Positions 45,852 to 54,054 of a stretch of DNA of 64,000 nt are shown in pieces (position 1 is the first letter of the stretch; each line of letters opens with the position of its first letter). The translations under genes and the position numbers were made by a program. The DNA comes from Janthinobacterium saanense (GTDB taxonomy: Bacteria > Pseudomonadota > Gammaproteobacteria > Burkholderiales > Burkholderiaceae_D). Under the pieces are notes generated by a model. That model saw only the letters and a list, made by a program, of their open reading frames with translations, had not been told where the DNA came from and did not search any database. The stretch is taken from NCBI RefSeq assembly GCF_014200675.1, contig NZ_JACHCI010000001.1, positions 248,001-312,000 of the forward strand, in the 5' to 3' direction.

Positions 45852-46799
45852 CTACGCCGGGTTCGCCTGCCGCATGCCGCGCTTGATCGCTTGCGGCGGC
45901 ATGCCGTAAGCGCGGATAAAGGCGCGGCGCATGCGTTCCGGGTCATCGAAACCGTTTTCACGCGCCACCACGTCGATCGCATGATTGCCTTGTTCCAGCA
46001 TGGTGCGCGCCGCTTCAACCCGTAAAGTTTCCACGGCTTTCGCCGGTGAATGGCCGGTTTCGAGGCGAAAACTACGGCTGAACTGGCGCCGGCTCAAGTG
46101 GGCCGCATCGGCCAGTTCATCCACGCTCAATGGTTTGCGCAGGTTCGCCTTCGCGTAGCTGAGCGCGCTCTGGATGCGGTCCGATTTGGGTTCCAGTTCC
46201 AGCAGCGCGGAAAACTGCGATTGCCCGCCGCTGCGCCGGTGGTACACCACCATCTGGCGCGCTACCGTGCGGGCAATCTCGGCGCCCGCATCCGCTTCCA
46301 GCAGCGCCAGGGCCAGGTCGATACAGGCAGTCATGCCGGCCGAACTCCAGAATTTGCCATCATTGATGAAAATGCGGTCTTCTTCCACCTTGGTCTTGGG
46401 AAACTCGCGCTGCAGCTGCCGCGCCTGGCACCAGTGCGTGGTGACCCGGCGGCCGTCGAATAAGCCGGCCTCGGCCAGCAGCATCGCACCGGTGCAAATG
46501 CTGGCCATGCGCCGCGAAGCTGCGCCCGCCTGGCGCAAGAAATCGAGGAAGGGGGCCGTCGCCACGATGCTTGAGGTGGCGCCACCGACCAGGACGGTAT
46601 CGTAGTCATGCCGTGAAAACGGCAAGGTATCGACCTTGGCCAGCGAGGAACTGGCCACCAGTCCGCCGTGTTCGGACAGCATCTGGATGTCGTAGCGTGG
46701 CCCGCCCGGCAAATTATTGGCCAATTCAAAAACGGTGATGGCGGCCAGGTCGACGATCTGGAAGCCGGGAAACACGACGAAGGCGATGGTTTTTTGCAT
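45852..46799 (-). CDS. GlxA-type regulator: DJ-1/PfpI domain plus AraC HTH
   Basis: 315 residues. The N-terminal 190 residues are a DJ-1/PfpI-like domain (IAFVVFPGFQIVDLAAITVF at the start; ASICTGAMLLAEAGLFDGRR, containing the nucleophile-elbow Cys in SICTGA). The C-terminal 100 residues are an AraC-type double HTH (LADAAHLSRRQFSRSFRLE; FDDPERMRRAFIRAYG). This is the FtrA/GlxA layout. It is divergent from an SDR gene, with 126 bp between starts, and may control it. Confidence 0.93.
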   Translation of the reverse strand: MQKTIAFVVFPGFQIVDLAAITVFELANNLPGGPRYDIQMLSEHGGLVASSSLAKVDTLPFSRHDYDTVLVGGATSSIVATAPFLDFLRQAGAASRRMASICTGAMLLAEAGLFDGRRVTTHWCQARQLQREFPKTKVEEDRIFINDGKFWSSAGMTACIDLALALLEADAGAEIARTVARQMVVYHRRSGGQSQFSALLELEPKSDRIQSALSYAKANLRKPLSVDELADAAHLSRRQFSRSFRLETGHSPAKAVETLRVEAARTMLEQGNHAIDVVARENGFDDPERMRRAFIRAYGMPPQAIKRGMRQANPA

Positions 46800-46831
46800 G
46801 ATGGCCCAAAGTGAGGTTTCTATGTCATTCG

Positions 46832-46845
46832 GGTTAAAGGTTAAA
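46832..46845. promoter_or_regulatory. Direct heptamer repeat in a divergent promoter
   Basis: GGTTAAA occurs twice in tandem, followed by CCTC and TACACT (46850-46855), a -10-like hexamer facing the SDR gene. AraC proteins often bind direct repeats next to the -35 region, so this is a candidate site for the GlxA-type regulator. Confidence 0.35.
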
Positions 46846-46925
46846 CCTCTACACTGGTCCTGTCAACGCATGCAATGCCTGGCGCGAGGCGCCAAGAAGC
46901 ATGCCCAACCTAAAGAGGATTTATC

Positions 46926-47726
46926 ATGACGACCTTGAACAAGACAGGTACTGCAGTGATCACGGGCGCATCGACCGGCATCGGCGCGATTTACGCCGAG
47001 CGCCTGGCGCGCCGCGGCTACGATTTACTGCTGGTGGCCCGCAGCGCCGACAAGCTCGATGCGCTGGCCACGAAGCTGGCCCGCGAAACGGGCCGTGCGG
47101 TGGCCACCGTGACCGCCGACCTGAGCAAGGCAGATGAGGTGCGCGCACTGGAACAGCGCTTGCGCAATGATGCCAGCATCACCTTGCTGGTCAACAATGC
47201 GGGCGTGGGCGCGACGGCGAGCCTGATCGATTCCTCGGCCGATGACCTCGACCATATGCTGCAATTGAATGTGCTGTCGCTGACGCGGCTGACGCACGCG
47301 GTGGCGCCGGGCATGGTGGCGCGCGGCAACGGCGCCATCATCAATATCTCGTCGATCGCCGCCGTGGCGCCGGAGTTGTTGAATGGCACGTATGGCGGCA
47401 GCAAGGCTTATGTATTGGCGCTGACGCAATCGCTGCACCACGAATTGAAAGACAAGGGCATCCGCGTGCAAGCCGTTTTGCCAGGCGCCATCGCCACGCC
47501 ATTCTGGGACCGCGCCGGCGTGCCGATCTCCCATTTGCCGGCCGCCATCGTCATGACGCCGGACAACCTGGTCGATGCAGCATTGGCGGGATTTGACCAG
47601 GGCGAAGTGATTACCGTGCCGTCCTTGCCTGATATTGCTGATTGGAACCGCCTGGAAACAGCGCGCCTGGCGCTGGGGCCGAATCTTTCTCATACTAAAC
47701 CAGCCGCCCGCTATCAGGTGGCGTAA
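46926..47726 (+). CDS. Short-chain dehydrogenase/reductase
   Basis: 266 residues of the classical SDR family. TGASTGIG near residues 14-21 binds NAD(P), NNAG follows in LLVNNAGVGA, and the catalytic Ser (INISSIAAVAP), Tyr and Lys (YGGSKAYV) are all present. The substrate is not evident. AGAGGA precedes the ATG. The C-terminus (GPNLSHTKPAARYQVA) is variable. It is divergent from the GlxA-type regulator. Confidence 0.93.
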   Translation: MTTLNKTGTAVITGASTGIGAIYAERLARRGYDLLLVARSADKLDALATKLARETGRAVATVTADLSKADEVRALEQRLRNDASITLLVNNAGVGATASLIDSSADDLDHMLQLNVLSLTRLTHAVAPGMVARGNGAIINISSIAAVAPELLNGTYGGSKAYVLALTQSLHHELKDKGIRVQAVLPGAIATPFWDRAGVPISHLPAAIVMTPDNLVDAALAGFDQGEVITVPSLPDIADWNRLETARLALGPNLSHTKPAARYQVA

Positions 47727-47745
47727 TCACTCTGCATTAAGCTTA

Positions 47746-47776
47746 TTCAGTTGCCGGTCTTGCACCGGTAACTGAA
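47746..47776 (+). terminator. Hairpin after the SDR gene
   Basis: TTCAGTTGCCGGT and ACCGGTAACTGAA form a 13-bp stem, with one G-U wobble and a 5-base loop, 20 bp after the stop. No T-run follows (TTGGTTGATA), so it is a weak terminator or 3'-end stabiliser. Confidence 0.5.
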
Positions 47777-47816
47777 TTGGTTGATAGGGATTGCCGGCTT
47801 ATTTATGCCATGCTTT

Positions 47817-47832
47817 ATATCGATTTCGATAT
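47817..47832. promoter_or_regulatory. Palindrome ATATCGA-TT-TCGATAT
   Basis: A perfect 7+2+7 inverted repeat. A half site, TATCGATTT, recurs at 47849-47857. It lies about 190 bp upstream of the HTH/nucleotidyltransferase-like gene and might be an operator; no promoter hexamers stand out. The rest of 47777-48018 shows no gene. Confidence 0.3.
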
Positions 47833-48018
47833 GAACTTTTGATACGGGTATCGATTTAATCCTGTTGGTGATTGGGGCAATGAATTCAGCCTATTCATCT
47901 GACTTCCCTGCTGATCTGTTCTGGCCATGCCGCGCTGCAAAAACGCCCTGTTGCGTCCACGCCCGCCTGCGCCGCCTGTTATGCCAATTATCAGTTTATT
48001 CATGCTAAGATTTGGCGC

Positions 48019-48624
48019 ATGATAGCCCATGCCCTGTTCACCCCGGCCCAGCAGAAGCTGTTGGGATTGCTCTTTGTGCGCGTGAACGAAGGCTTCCACT
48101 TGAATGAGATCATGCGCCTGACCGGCCTGGGCAGCGCCTCGGCCCAGCGCGAACTGCGGCGCCTGCACGACTCCGGCCTGATCACGTCCGAGCGTATCGG
48201 CAATGTGCGGCGCTTCTGGCCGAACAAGGAAAGCCTGGTCTACCCGGAATTGAGCGGCCTGGTGCAAAAGACCTTTGGCCTGGTGGGCGTACTGAGCACC
48301 ACTTTGGCGCCATTGCGTACGCAGCTGCAGCTGGCCTTTGTGTATGGCGCAACGGCCAAGGGGCAAGATTTGCCGGGCGACCCGGTTGAGCTGTTGCTGG
48401 TGGGGGAAGAAGCCAATTATGGCGATCTCTTGACGCGTTTGGCGCCCGCCGAACGAACCTTGCGCCGCAAAATCAATCCCAATTTATATACCTTGGCCGA
48501 TTATCGGCGCCGTTTGCGTGAAGGCCAGCCATTTCTGCTGCAGGTATTACAGCAGCCTAAACTATTTGTGATTGGCGATGCGCTGCAATTGTCGGAATTG
48601 GAAATACAGAACGCTTATCTTTAA
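48019..48624 (+). CDS. HTH regulator with degenerate MNT-type nucleotidyltransferase domain
   Basis: 201 residues. Residues 1-80 are a winged HTH (FHLNEIMRLTGLGSASAQRE, then LRRLHDSGLITSERIGNVRR). Residues about 105-195 resemble the minimal nucleotidyltransferase fold found fused to such HTHs: FVYGATAKGQD stands where FVYGSxARGE is usual, and DPVELLLVG where the Asp-x-Asp metal site (SDIDLLVVG) is expected. The INPNLYTLADYRRRL segment is conserved. With the GS motif and one catalytic Asp altered, it is probably inactive as an enzyme and acts as a regulator. Its target is unknown. Confidence 0.75.
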   Translation: MIAHALFTPAQQKLLGLLFVRVNEGFHLNEIMRLTGLGSASAQRELRRLHDSGLITSERIGNVRRFWPNKESLVYPELSGLVQKTFGLVGVLSTTLAPLRTQLQLAFVYGATAKGQDLPGDPVELLLVGEEANYGDLLTRLAPAERTLRRKINPNLYTLADYRRRLREGQPFLLQVLQQPKLFVIGDALQLSELEIQNAYL

Positions 48625-48720
48625 GTGCAGATGGAAATAAAAGTTTCTGCTATAAAGTAAATAGTAATTGCAGGAATTAAGAATAAGCGATGCGAATAAG
48701 CATAGAGGCGGACTGATCGT

Positions 48721-49563
48721 ATGATGAATAAACTACAGGCGTTTGGATTGATCGTTTCCCAGGCGGTGCGCGGGGAATTGACTTTCCCTACCAGCGTCAA
48801 TGCCGCCTTGCAATTGCAACTGGCCTTGTCCGAGCCGGACTGCCATATCGACCTGGCCATCAAGCTGGTGCTGGCCGAACCTTTGCTGGCTGCCCGTACG
48901 GTAGCGCTGGCGAACTCGGCCGTGTACAGCCGTGGCGCGGCGGCGCCCGTGACCAGCGTGCGCGCGGCCGTCATGCGCATGGGCTACCGCAACTTGTATG
49001 CCCTGGTGGCGGCCATGGTGGTACGCCAGTTTGGCAGCAAGATCATCGATCCCCAGCTGCGGCTGAAGGCCGAGCAGCTGTGGGAACATACGGCGCACGT
49101 GGCGGCGCTGGCCCATGTGCTGGCGCGGCGCGTGACCAATATCGACCCTGATACGGCCTTGTTCGCCGGCATCGTACATGAAGTGGGCGGCTTTTATCTG
49201 CTGTCGCGCGCCGACGAGTTTCCTGGCTTGCTCGATGACGATGCCGAACACTGGATGGAGTCGGCCGAAGAAATCATTTCGCGCGAAGTCATGAAAAAGC
49301 TGTTGATCCCGCAAGCGGTGTCCGAAGCGGTCGAAGGCTTGCGCGATGGCCTGCTGGCCATACCGCCCGATTCCCTGCTCGACACCTTGCTGCTGGCCAA
49401 GCAACTGGCGCCGGTTGCATCGCCGCTGCAACAGACTTTCGTGGAAATGCTCACGCCGTCGGACTCCGTCATCGATTTCATTATCGATAACGAGACCTTG
49501 CAAAGCATCCTGGCCGAATCGGCCGAGGAAGTGCGCTCGATGAGCGCGGCGCTGCTGGTGTAG
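48721..49563 (+). CDS. HDOD-domain protein
   Basis: 280 residues consisting of one HDOD domain (about 15-215; FPTSVNAALQLQLALSEPDC, then KLVLAEPLLAARTVALANSA, and GIVHEVGGFYLL). The HD catalytic pair is replaced (HEVGG), as usual in this non-hydrolytic family, which relays signals in motility, biofilm or cell-cycle control. No partner domain is attached. It stands alone, ended by a bidirectional terminator that it shares with the DUF885 gene. Confidence 0.88.
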   Translation: MMNKLQAFGLIVSQAVRGELTFPTSVNAALQLQLALSEPDCHIDLAIKLVLAEPLLAARTVALANSAVYSRGAAAPVTSVRAAVMRMGYRNLYALVAAMVVRQFGSKIIDPQLRLKAEQLWEHTAHVAALAHVLARRVTNIDPDTALFAGIVHEVGGFYLLSRADEFPGLLDDDAEHWMESAEEIISREVMKKLLIPQAVSEAVEGLRDGLLAIPPDSLLDTLLLAKQLAPVASPLQQTFVEMLTPSDSVIDFIIDNETLQSILAESAEEVRSMSAALLV

Positions 49564-49571
49564 TGATGAAA

Positions 49572-49603
49572 AAATCGGCAGCCCCCACTGGCGCTGCCGA
49601 TTT
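49572..49603. terminator. Bidirectional terminator between HDOD and DUF885 genes
   Basis: AAATCGGCAGC and GCTGCCGATTT form an 11-bp perfect stem with a 10-base loop, with an A-run on the left and a T-run on the right. It sits between two convergent stops. Confidence 0.85.
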
Positions 49604-49615
49604 GTCACATTGACA

Positions 49616-51439
49616 TTATTGCTGCTGCGCTATCCAGCGATCGACCTTGGCTTCCAGTAATTTCAAAGGCAGGGTGCCGTCGCTGAGCACCACTTCATGG
49701 AATTTCGGCAAGCTGAACTTGTCGCCCAGTGCCTGCTGCGCGCGCTGGCGCAATTCCAGAATCTTCAGTGCGCCTATCTTGTAGCCCAGCGCCTGGCCCG
49801 GCCAGGCCATATAACGTTCCGTTTCACTCTTCGCCACGGCGTCGTAGCCCAGGGTCTCGCGCATGTACTGGATGGTTTGTTCGCGCGTCCAGCCCTTGGT
49901 ATGCAAGCCCGTGTCGACCACCAGGCGCACGGCGCGCAGCATCTCGTCATTCAAGTGGCCGAAGTATTGCGCCGGATCGTCATACAAGCCCATTTCCTTG
50001 CCCAGGGTTTCCGCATACAGGGCCCAGCCTTCCGTGAAGGCATTGTTGCCGCCGAAGCGGCGGAAGTTGGGCAAGTCCATTTCTTGTACCAGCGCCAAAT
50101 GGAAATGGTGGCCTGGCTTGCCTTCGTGCAGGAAGAGGGTGGTCATGCCGGTGCTGCCATATTCTTTCGGGTCGGTCACGACGGACCAGAATACGCCGGG
50201 GCGCGAACCATCGGCGGCAGGGGCCGTGTAGTGGTCGGCGGCCGTGTCGCGGCTCAGTTCAGGCTCGAGACGCAAGTCCAGCGGTGCTTTCGGCACCAGC
50301 GTGAACAGGGCTGGCAACTTGCTGTCGAGCACCACGTTCAGCTTGCGGTAGACATCGAGCACTTCCTGGTCCGTCTTGAACGGATGGTATTTGGCTTGCG
50401 CCGCCACCCAGGTAGGCAGGCCGGCGGCCGGGCCGGTGTAACCCATCTTCGGTCCCACGATGGCGAACTGTTCCTGGATGCGGGCCACTTCCTTCAAGCC
50501 GATGGCGTGGATCTGCTCCGGCGTCATGTCGGTGGTGGTGCCGCTGGCCACGCGCGCCTGGTACCAGGCGGCACCATCGGGCAGGGCGCTCCAGCCACTG
50601 CTGCTGCGGCCGGCCGGCAAATAATCTTTTTCCATGAAGGTGGCCAGGCGCTGCAGAGCAGGCATCAGCTTGGCCTGGATGATCACCGTGTAGGTTTGCG
50701 TCAATCGCTCTTTGTCGGCAGCCGAAAAACTGGCGGGCAGGTTCTTGATCGGCGTGTAGTACACGCTGGCCTGTGGCGTATCGCTGACCAGCTTCTTAAA
50801 TTGCGGCAATGCCGATTCCGTCAGTGCGCGGGGCAATACGATGCCTTTTTGCATGCCGACGCGCATATTGGCGATGGCCTGGTCTATCCAGGCGGGCAAT
50901 TGCCCCAAACGGCTCAGGTAGGCGTTGTATTCCTTGACGCTGGTCAGCGGTTGCGAGCCTTCGCCGCCCGCATAGTTGGCCAGGGTCACGGGCATGCTAT
51001 CCATCTGGTTCAGCGGCAGCAGGTGTTCCGGGAAACGCTCGAAGCTCAGGGCCGAGGCCAGTTCATAGTCGAGGATGTCGTAATTGATCTGATCGTGCTG
51101 CGACAACTGCTGGCGCGCGATGGCCCGCAAGCGCTTCTGGAATTGGTGGTAGAGCACAAACTGTTTCGCGCGCGCTGCGGGCACGATGGAAGAGCCGAGC
51201 TGGTCGTCAAAACGGTTGTCGCCACTCTCCGTGGCATTGACGGGATCGAAACGGGCGAGGGCATCGTAGTACTGGTCGGCCAGCACTTGCAACTGTTGCT
51301 TGGCTTGCGGCGCGCTGACGGCGGGGGCCGGCGCGGCGGCCTTGATGGCGGGCTGGGCAGCTTGCGCCAAGGGCGCATAGGCAAACAACAGGGAGGCGGC
51401 CAGGGTGCCGAGTGTGCCGGCGGTAAAACGATGCTTCAT
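49616..51439 (-). CDS. DUF885-family exported (probable metallo)peptidase
   Basis: 607 residues with a Sec signal (MKHRFTAGTLGTLAASLLF, ending LAQAAQ). The DUF885 motif HEGKPGHHFHL starts at His438-Glu439 and resembles an HExxH-like zinc site spread as HEGxPGHH. Other family signatures: TEGWALYAETLGKEMGLY and RYMAWPGQALGYKIG. Members are thought to be peptidases of the periplasm. The role here is by family only. It follows the M48 gene on the same strand after 133 bp, so the two may be co-expressed. Confidence 0.88.
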   Translation of the reverse strand: MKHRFTAGTLGTLAASLLFAYAPLAQAAQPAIKAAAPAPAVSAPQAKQQLQVLADQYYDALARFDPVNATESGDNRFDDQLGSSIVPAARAKQFVLYHQFQKRLRAIARQQLSQHDQINYDILDYELASALSFERFPEHLLPLNQMDSMPVTLANYAGGEGSQPLTSVKEYNAYLSRLGQLPAWIDQAIANMRVGMQKGIVLPRALTESALPQFKKLVSDTPQASVYYTPIKNLPASFSAADKERLTQTYTVIIQAKLMPALQRLATFMEKDYLPAGRSSSGWSALPDGAAWYQARVASGTTTDMTPEQIHAIGLKEVARIQEQFAIVGPKMGYTGPAAGLPTWVAAQAKYHPFKTDQEVLDVYRKLNVVLDSKLPALFTLVPKAPLDLRLEPELSRDTAADHYTAPAADGSRPGVFWSVVTDPKEYGSTGMTTLFLHEGKPGHHFHLALVQEMDLPNFRRFGGNNAFTEGWALYAETLGKEMGLYDDPAQYFGHLNDEMLRAVRLVVDTGLHTKGWTREQTIQYMRETLGYDAVAKSETERYMAWPGQALGYKIGALKILELRQRAQQALGDKFSLPKFHEVVLSDGTLPLKLLEAKVDRWIAQQQ

Positions 51440-51572
51440 TCGTTATGTCCTTTGCAAGGAGGTAAGGGAGGCGCTCTGGGTGGCTGGCCGAGGTGGGTTA
51501 CCGGCCTGTAGCCAACCCACAAGCATACGCCATGACCCAGCTCGTTTGCATAAAAACGTAGAGCGAGCGTGG

Positions 51573-52673
51573 CTATTTGGCTGCAGCCGGCAAGGCTGCT
51601 TTCATCGCTTGCCAGTGCGCGCTGCGCAAGGGTACACAGGCGGGGCAGGGGTGGGCGGCGATCAGCTGAGTGATGCCTTGCGCGCGGACTGCCGTTTGCG
51701 GGTGCGACGACAGCCAGCCGGGCGCGGCTGTTTCTTCTTTGTTGTCCAGTTTCTGGAAAAAGCTCAGCATGCCATCGGGGCGTATCTGCGCGCGTTGCAA
51801 GGCGTATAAACCGAGCCGGTCGGCCTCTTCTTCCATGTCGCGGCTGAAATACAGGGTGCCAGCCTGGTGGGCCACCATGGCGGCCACGGCGCTGATGTCG
51901 CCGATGCTCACGCCGACCAGCGCGCCCCAGCCCAGGCTGCTGATCATTTGCCGCAAGGAATGGCGCTGCTCCACATGCTGCACTTCATGCGCCAGCACAC
52001 CGGCCAGTTCGCCGGGGTCGGCCGCCTGGCGCAGCAAGCCCGTATGCACGACGATAATGCCGCCCGGCATGGCAAATGCATTGACGCTGTCATCCTGTTT
52101 CACCAGCCAGCGGTAGTGATAGCGTGTACCGGTGGTCAAACGCTGGCCTATCTCTTCTACAAGTTGCTGTGCGGCGCCTTGTTCCAGCAGGCCGCCCTGG
52201 CTGCGCACTTGCGCCAGCGCCATGTCGCCCAGCTGTTTTTCCGCCGACAAGGGGATGTGGCCCGCCAGCCAGGCGATGGTATTGTTGCCCTGCCACCACA
52301 GCAGCGCTGCCGCAACGACAGTGGCGCCCGTCAAGCCGGCCAGCCAGCGGCCCACTTGCCGCCGGTTGCGCTGGCGCTCGCGCCACAGCTTTTGCAATGC
52401 TGGCTGCAGCGCGGCGGGCGCGCTGGCCAACAACGTGGCGACGTCGTCCGGCGTGGCGGCTTGCAGCGCCATTTGGCGACCGTTGCCATCTAGCCAATTG
52501 AGGAATAGTTGAGGCTGATCCATGCCGCCGACGCTGATGTTGAGCTGCGCCACATCGACGCTGGCGATTGCGCTATCGGCTATCGACAATTGCTGGCCGA
52601 AAAAATGCGCCGTTAGCGGGCCCTGCGGAGCGGCGTTGGACGTATGCAGATAGGCCAGGAAGGAATTGCTCAT
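51573..52673 (-). CDS. M48-family membrane-bound zinc metallopeptidase
   Basis: 366 residues. An N-terminal 100-residue domain of unknown role precedes one membrane helix (about 109-127, WLAGLTGATVVAAALLWW). The peptidase domain has HEVQH at 229-233 (LAHEVQHVEQRHS) and the third ligand in MEEEADRLGLYAL. VNAFAMPGGIIVVHTGLL is typical of the BepA/YfgC/HtpX-like group. It probably acts in envelope quality control. It is divergent from the thioredoxin-like gene. Confidence 0.9.
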   Translation of the reverse strand: MSNSFLAYLHTSNAAPQGPLTAHFFGQQLSIADSAIASVDVAQLNISVGGMDQPQLFLNWLDGNGRQMALQAATPDDVATLLASAPAALQPALQKLWRERQRNRRQVGRWLAGLTGATVVAAALLWWQGNNTIAWLAGHIPLSAEKQLGDMALAQVRSQGGLLEQGAAQQLVEEIGQRLTTGTRYHYRWLVKQDDSVNAFAMPGGIIVVHTGLLRQAADPGELAGVLAHEVQHVEQRHSLRQMISSLGWGALVGVSIGDISAVAAMVAHQAGTLYFSRDMEEEADRLGLYALQRAQIRPDGMLSFFQKLDNKEETAAPGWLSSHPQTAVRAQGITQLIAAHPCPACVPLRSAHWQAMKAALPAAAK

Positions 52674-52879
52674 GGTGATAGGGCGCGTGTAGGCCGCGCT
52701 GCTCAGTCTGGTTGTCTATTATCCCACGCACACGCCGGGTTTGCCGCGCCCCTTATATGTTTTTCGCATAAGCACAGTGTGAATTAATTGTAGATATTTC
52801 TTTCGAGCAGGAATATTCTAGTCAGTCATGCGCGCTGAGATCAGCTCAGCTTGCCTCATGCTTACTCTGGAGTTTCACT

Positions 52880-53398
52880 ATGCGTATCGCCGCCAAGTCC
52901 ACTATTACCGCCTTGCTCGCCAGTGTCATGTTTGCCGGCGCCGCCATTGCCGCCGCTCCAGCCCCGGCTGAACCGGGCGCCGCGCAGCACTTGCCATACA
53001 ACACGGCTGCCGACGCCAAGGCCGATGTGGCCCACGCGCTGGCGCAAGCCAAGGCGGCCCACGTGCCCGTGCTGCTGATCTTTGGCGCCAACTGGTGCGA
53101 AGATTGCCGCGCGCTCGACAAGGCATTGAAACAAGGCAAGAACGCGGAACTGATGCAAAAGGAATTCCGTGTCGTCAAAGTTGACGTGGGTAATTTCGAC
53201 CATAACCTGGACCTGGCCACGGCCTATGGCAACCCGATCAAGAAGGGCATTCCAGCCGCCGTACTGGTGTCGAGCGAGAACAACCAGGTGTTGTACGCCA
53301 CCAAGGGCGGCGAACTGGCCAATGCGCGCCGCATGAGCGAAAGCGGCATTTTTGACTTCTTTACGCATGCGGCAAGCGTCAAGTCGCCAGCGCTGTAA
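52880..53398 (+). CDS. Exported thioredoxin-like protein
   Basis: 172 residues with a Sec signal (MRIAAKSTITALLASVMFAG, then AAIAAAP). The thioredoxin-fold active site is WCEDC (Cys73, Cys76) in FGANWCEDCRALDKAL. The Glu-Asp pair inside CxxC resembles DsbD-gamma or thioredoxin_7-like proteins, so it may reduce or form disulfides in the periplasm. The cis-Pro lies in KGIPAAVLV. It converges with the second Lrp gene, with a 5-bp gap between stops. Confidence 0.9.
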   Translation: MRIAAKSTITALLASVMFAGAAIAAAPAPAEPGAAQHLPYNTAADAKADVAHALAQAKAAHVPVLLIFGANWCEDCRALDKALKQGKNAELMQKEFRVVKVDVGNFDHNLDLATAYGNPIKKGIPAAVLVSSENNQVLYATKGGELANARRMSESGIFDFFTHAASVKSPAL

Positions 53399-53403
53399 TC
53401 CTG

Positions 53404-53901
53404 TCAGGCAGGCAAGCCATGGGCAATCAATTCCAGCGGTAATTCCGTGGTGAATTTGATTTGCTCCATGGAAAAGGCGGACGACACGCCCGTCAGCTGC
53501 ACGGCTTTGATCAGCTTTTTGTAGAAGGTGTCGTAGCCCTTGATATCGGTGGTGACGACTTTCAGCAGATAGTCGATATCGCCGCTCATGCGGTGAAATT
53601 CCTGCACTTCGGGCAAGACGATGACGGCGGCGGCAAAACGGCGCAGCCACTTTTCATCATGCTGGCCCGTGCGCACGCTGACAAACACCGTCACCGGCAA
53701 GCCCACTTTTTGCCGGTTGACGATGGCCACCCGGTTCTCGATATATCCCTCTTCTTCCAGCCGCTTGACCCGCTTCCAGCATGGCGTGCTGGACAAGCCT
53801 ATCTTTTCGCTGAGGGCGGCGATCGACAAGGTGCCGTCGCTCTGCAGCGCGGCGAGGATGGCGCAGTCGAATTTGTCCAGCGAGACATCTGGTGAGTTCA
53901 T
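53404..53901 (-). CDS. AsnC/Lrp-family transcriptional regulator
   Basis: 165 residues. N-terminal HTH (LSIAALSEKIGLSSTPCWKR) and RAM domain (FHRMSGDIDYLLKVVTTDIK). It is complete and distinct from the Lrp gene at the left edge. It is divergent from the desulfurase-rhodanese fusion, with 153 bp between starts, so it may control sulfur or cysteine metabolism (inference). Small symmetric element GCATGAATATGC (53924-53935) lies in the gap. Confidence 0.95.
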   Translation of the reverse strand: MNSPDVSLDKFDCAILAALQSDGTLSIAALSEKIGLSSTPCWKRVKRLEEEGYIENRVAIVNRQKVGLPVTVFVSVRTGQHDEKWLRRFAAAVIVLPEVQEFHRMSGDIDYLLKVVTTDIKGYDTFYKKLIKAVQLTGVSSAFSMEQIKFTTELPLELIAHGLPA

Positions 53902-54054
53902 TTCGATATATCCCGGTTTTATGGCATGAATATGCTACATATTACATCTTTTGCAGTGTTGTTTGGCATATCTTTACGGCGGCCAGGCGCTAAACTGATC
54001 ACCATGCTTACCTCCGCGCCTGCTGCGCCCTAATCCGCTTTATAGACTGCCATC

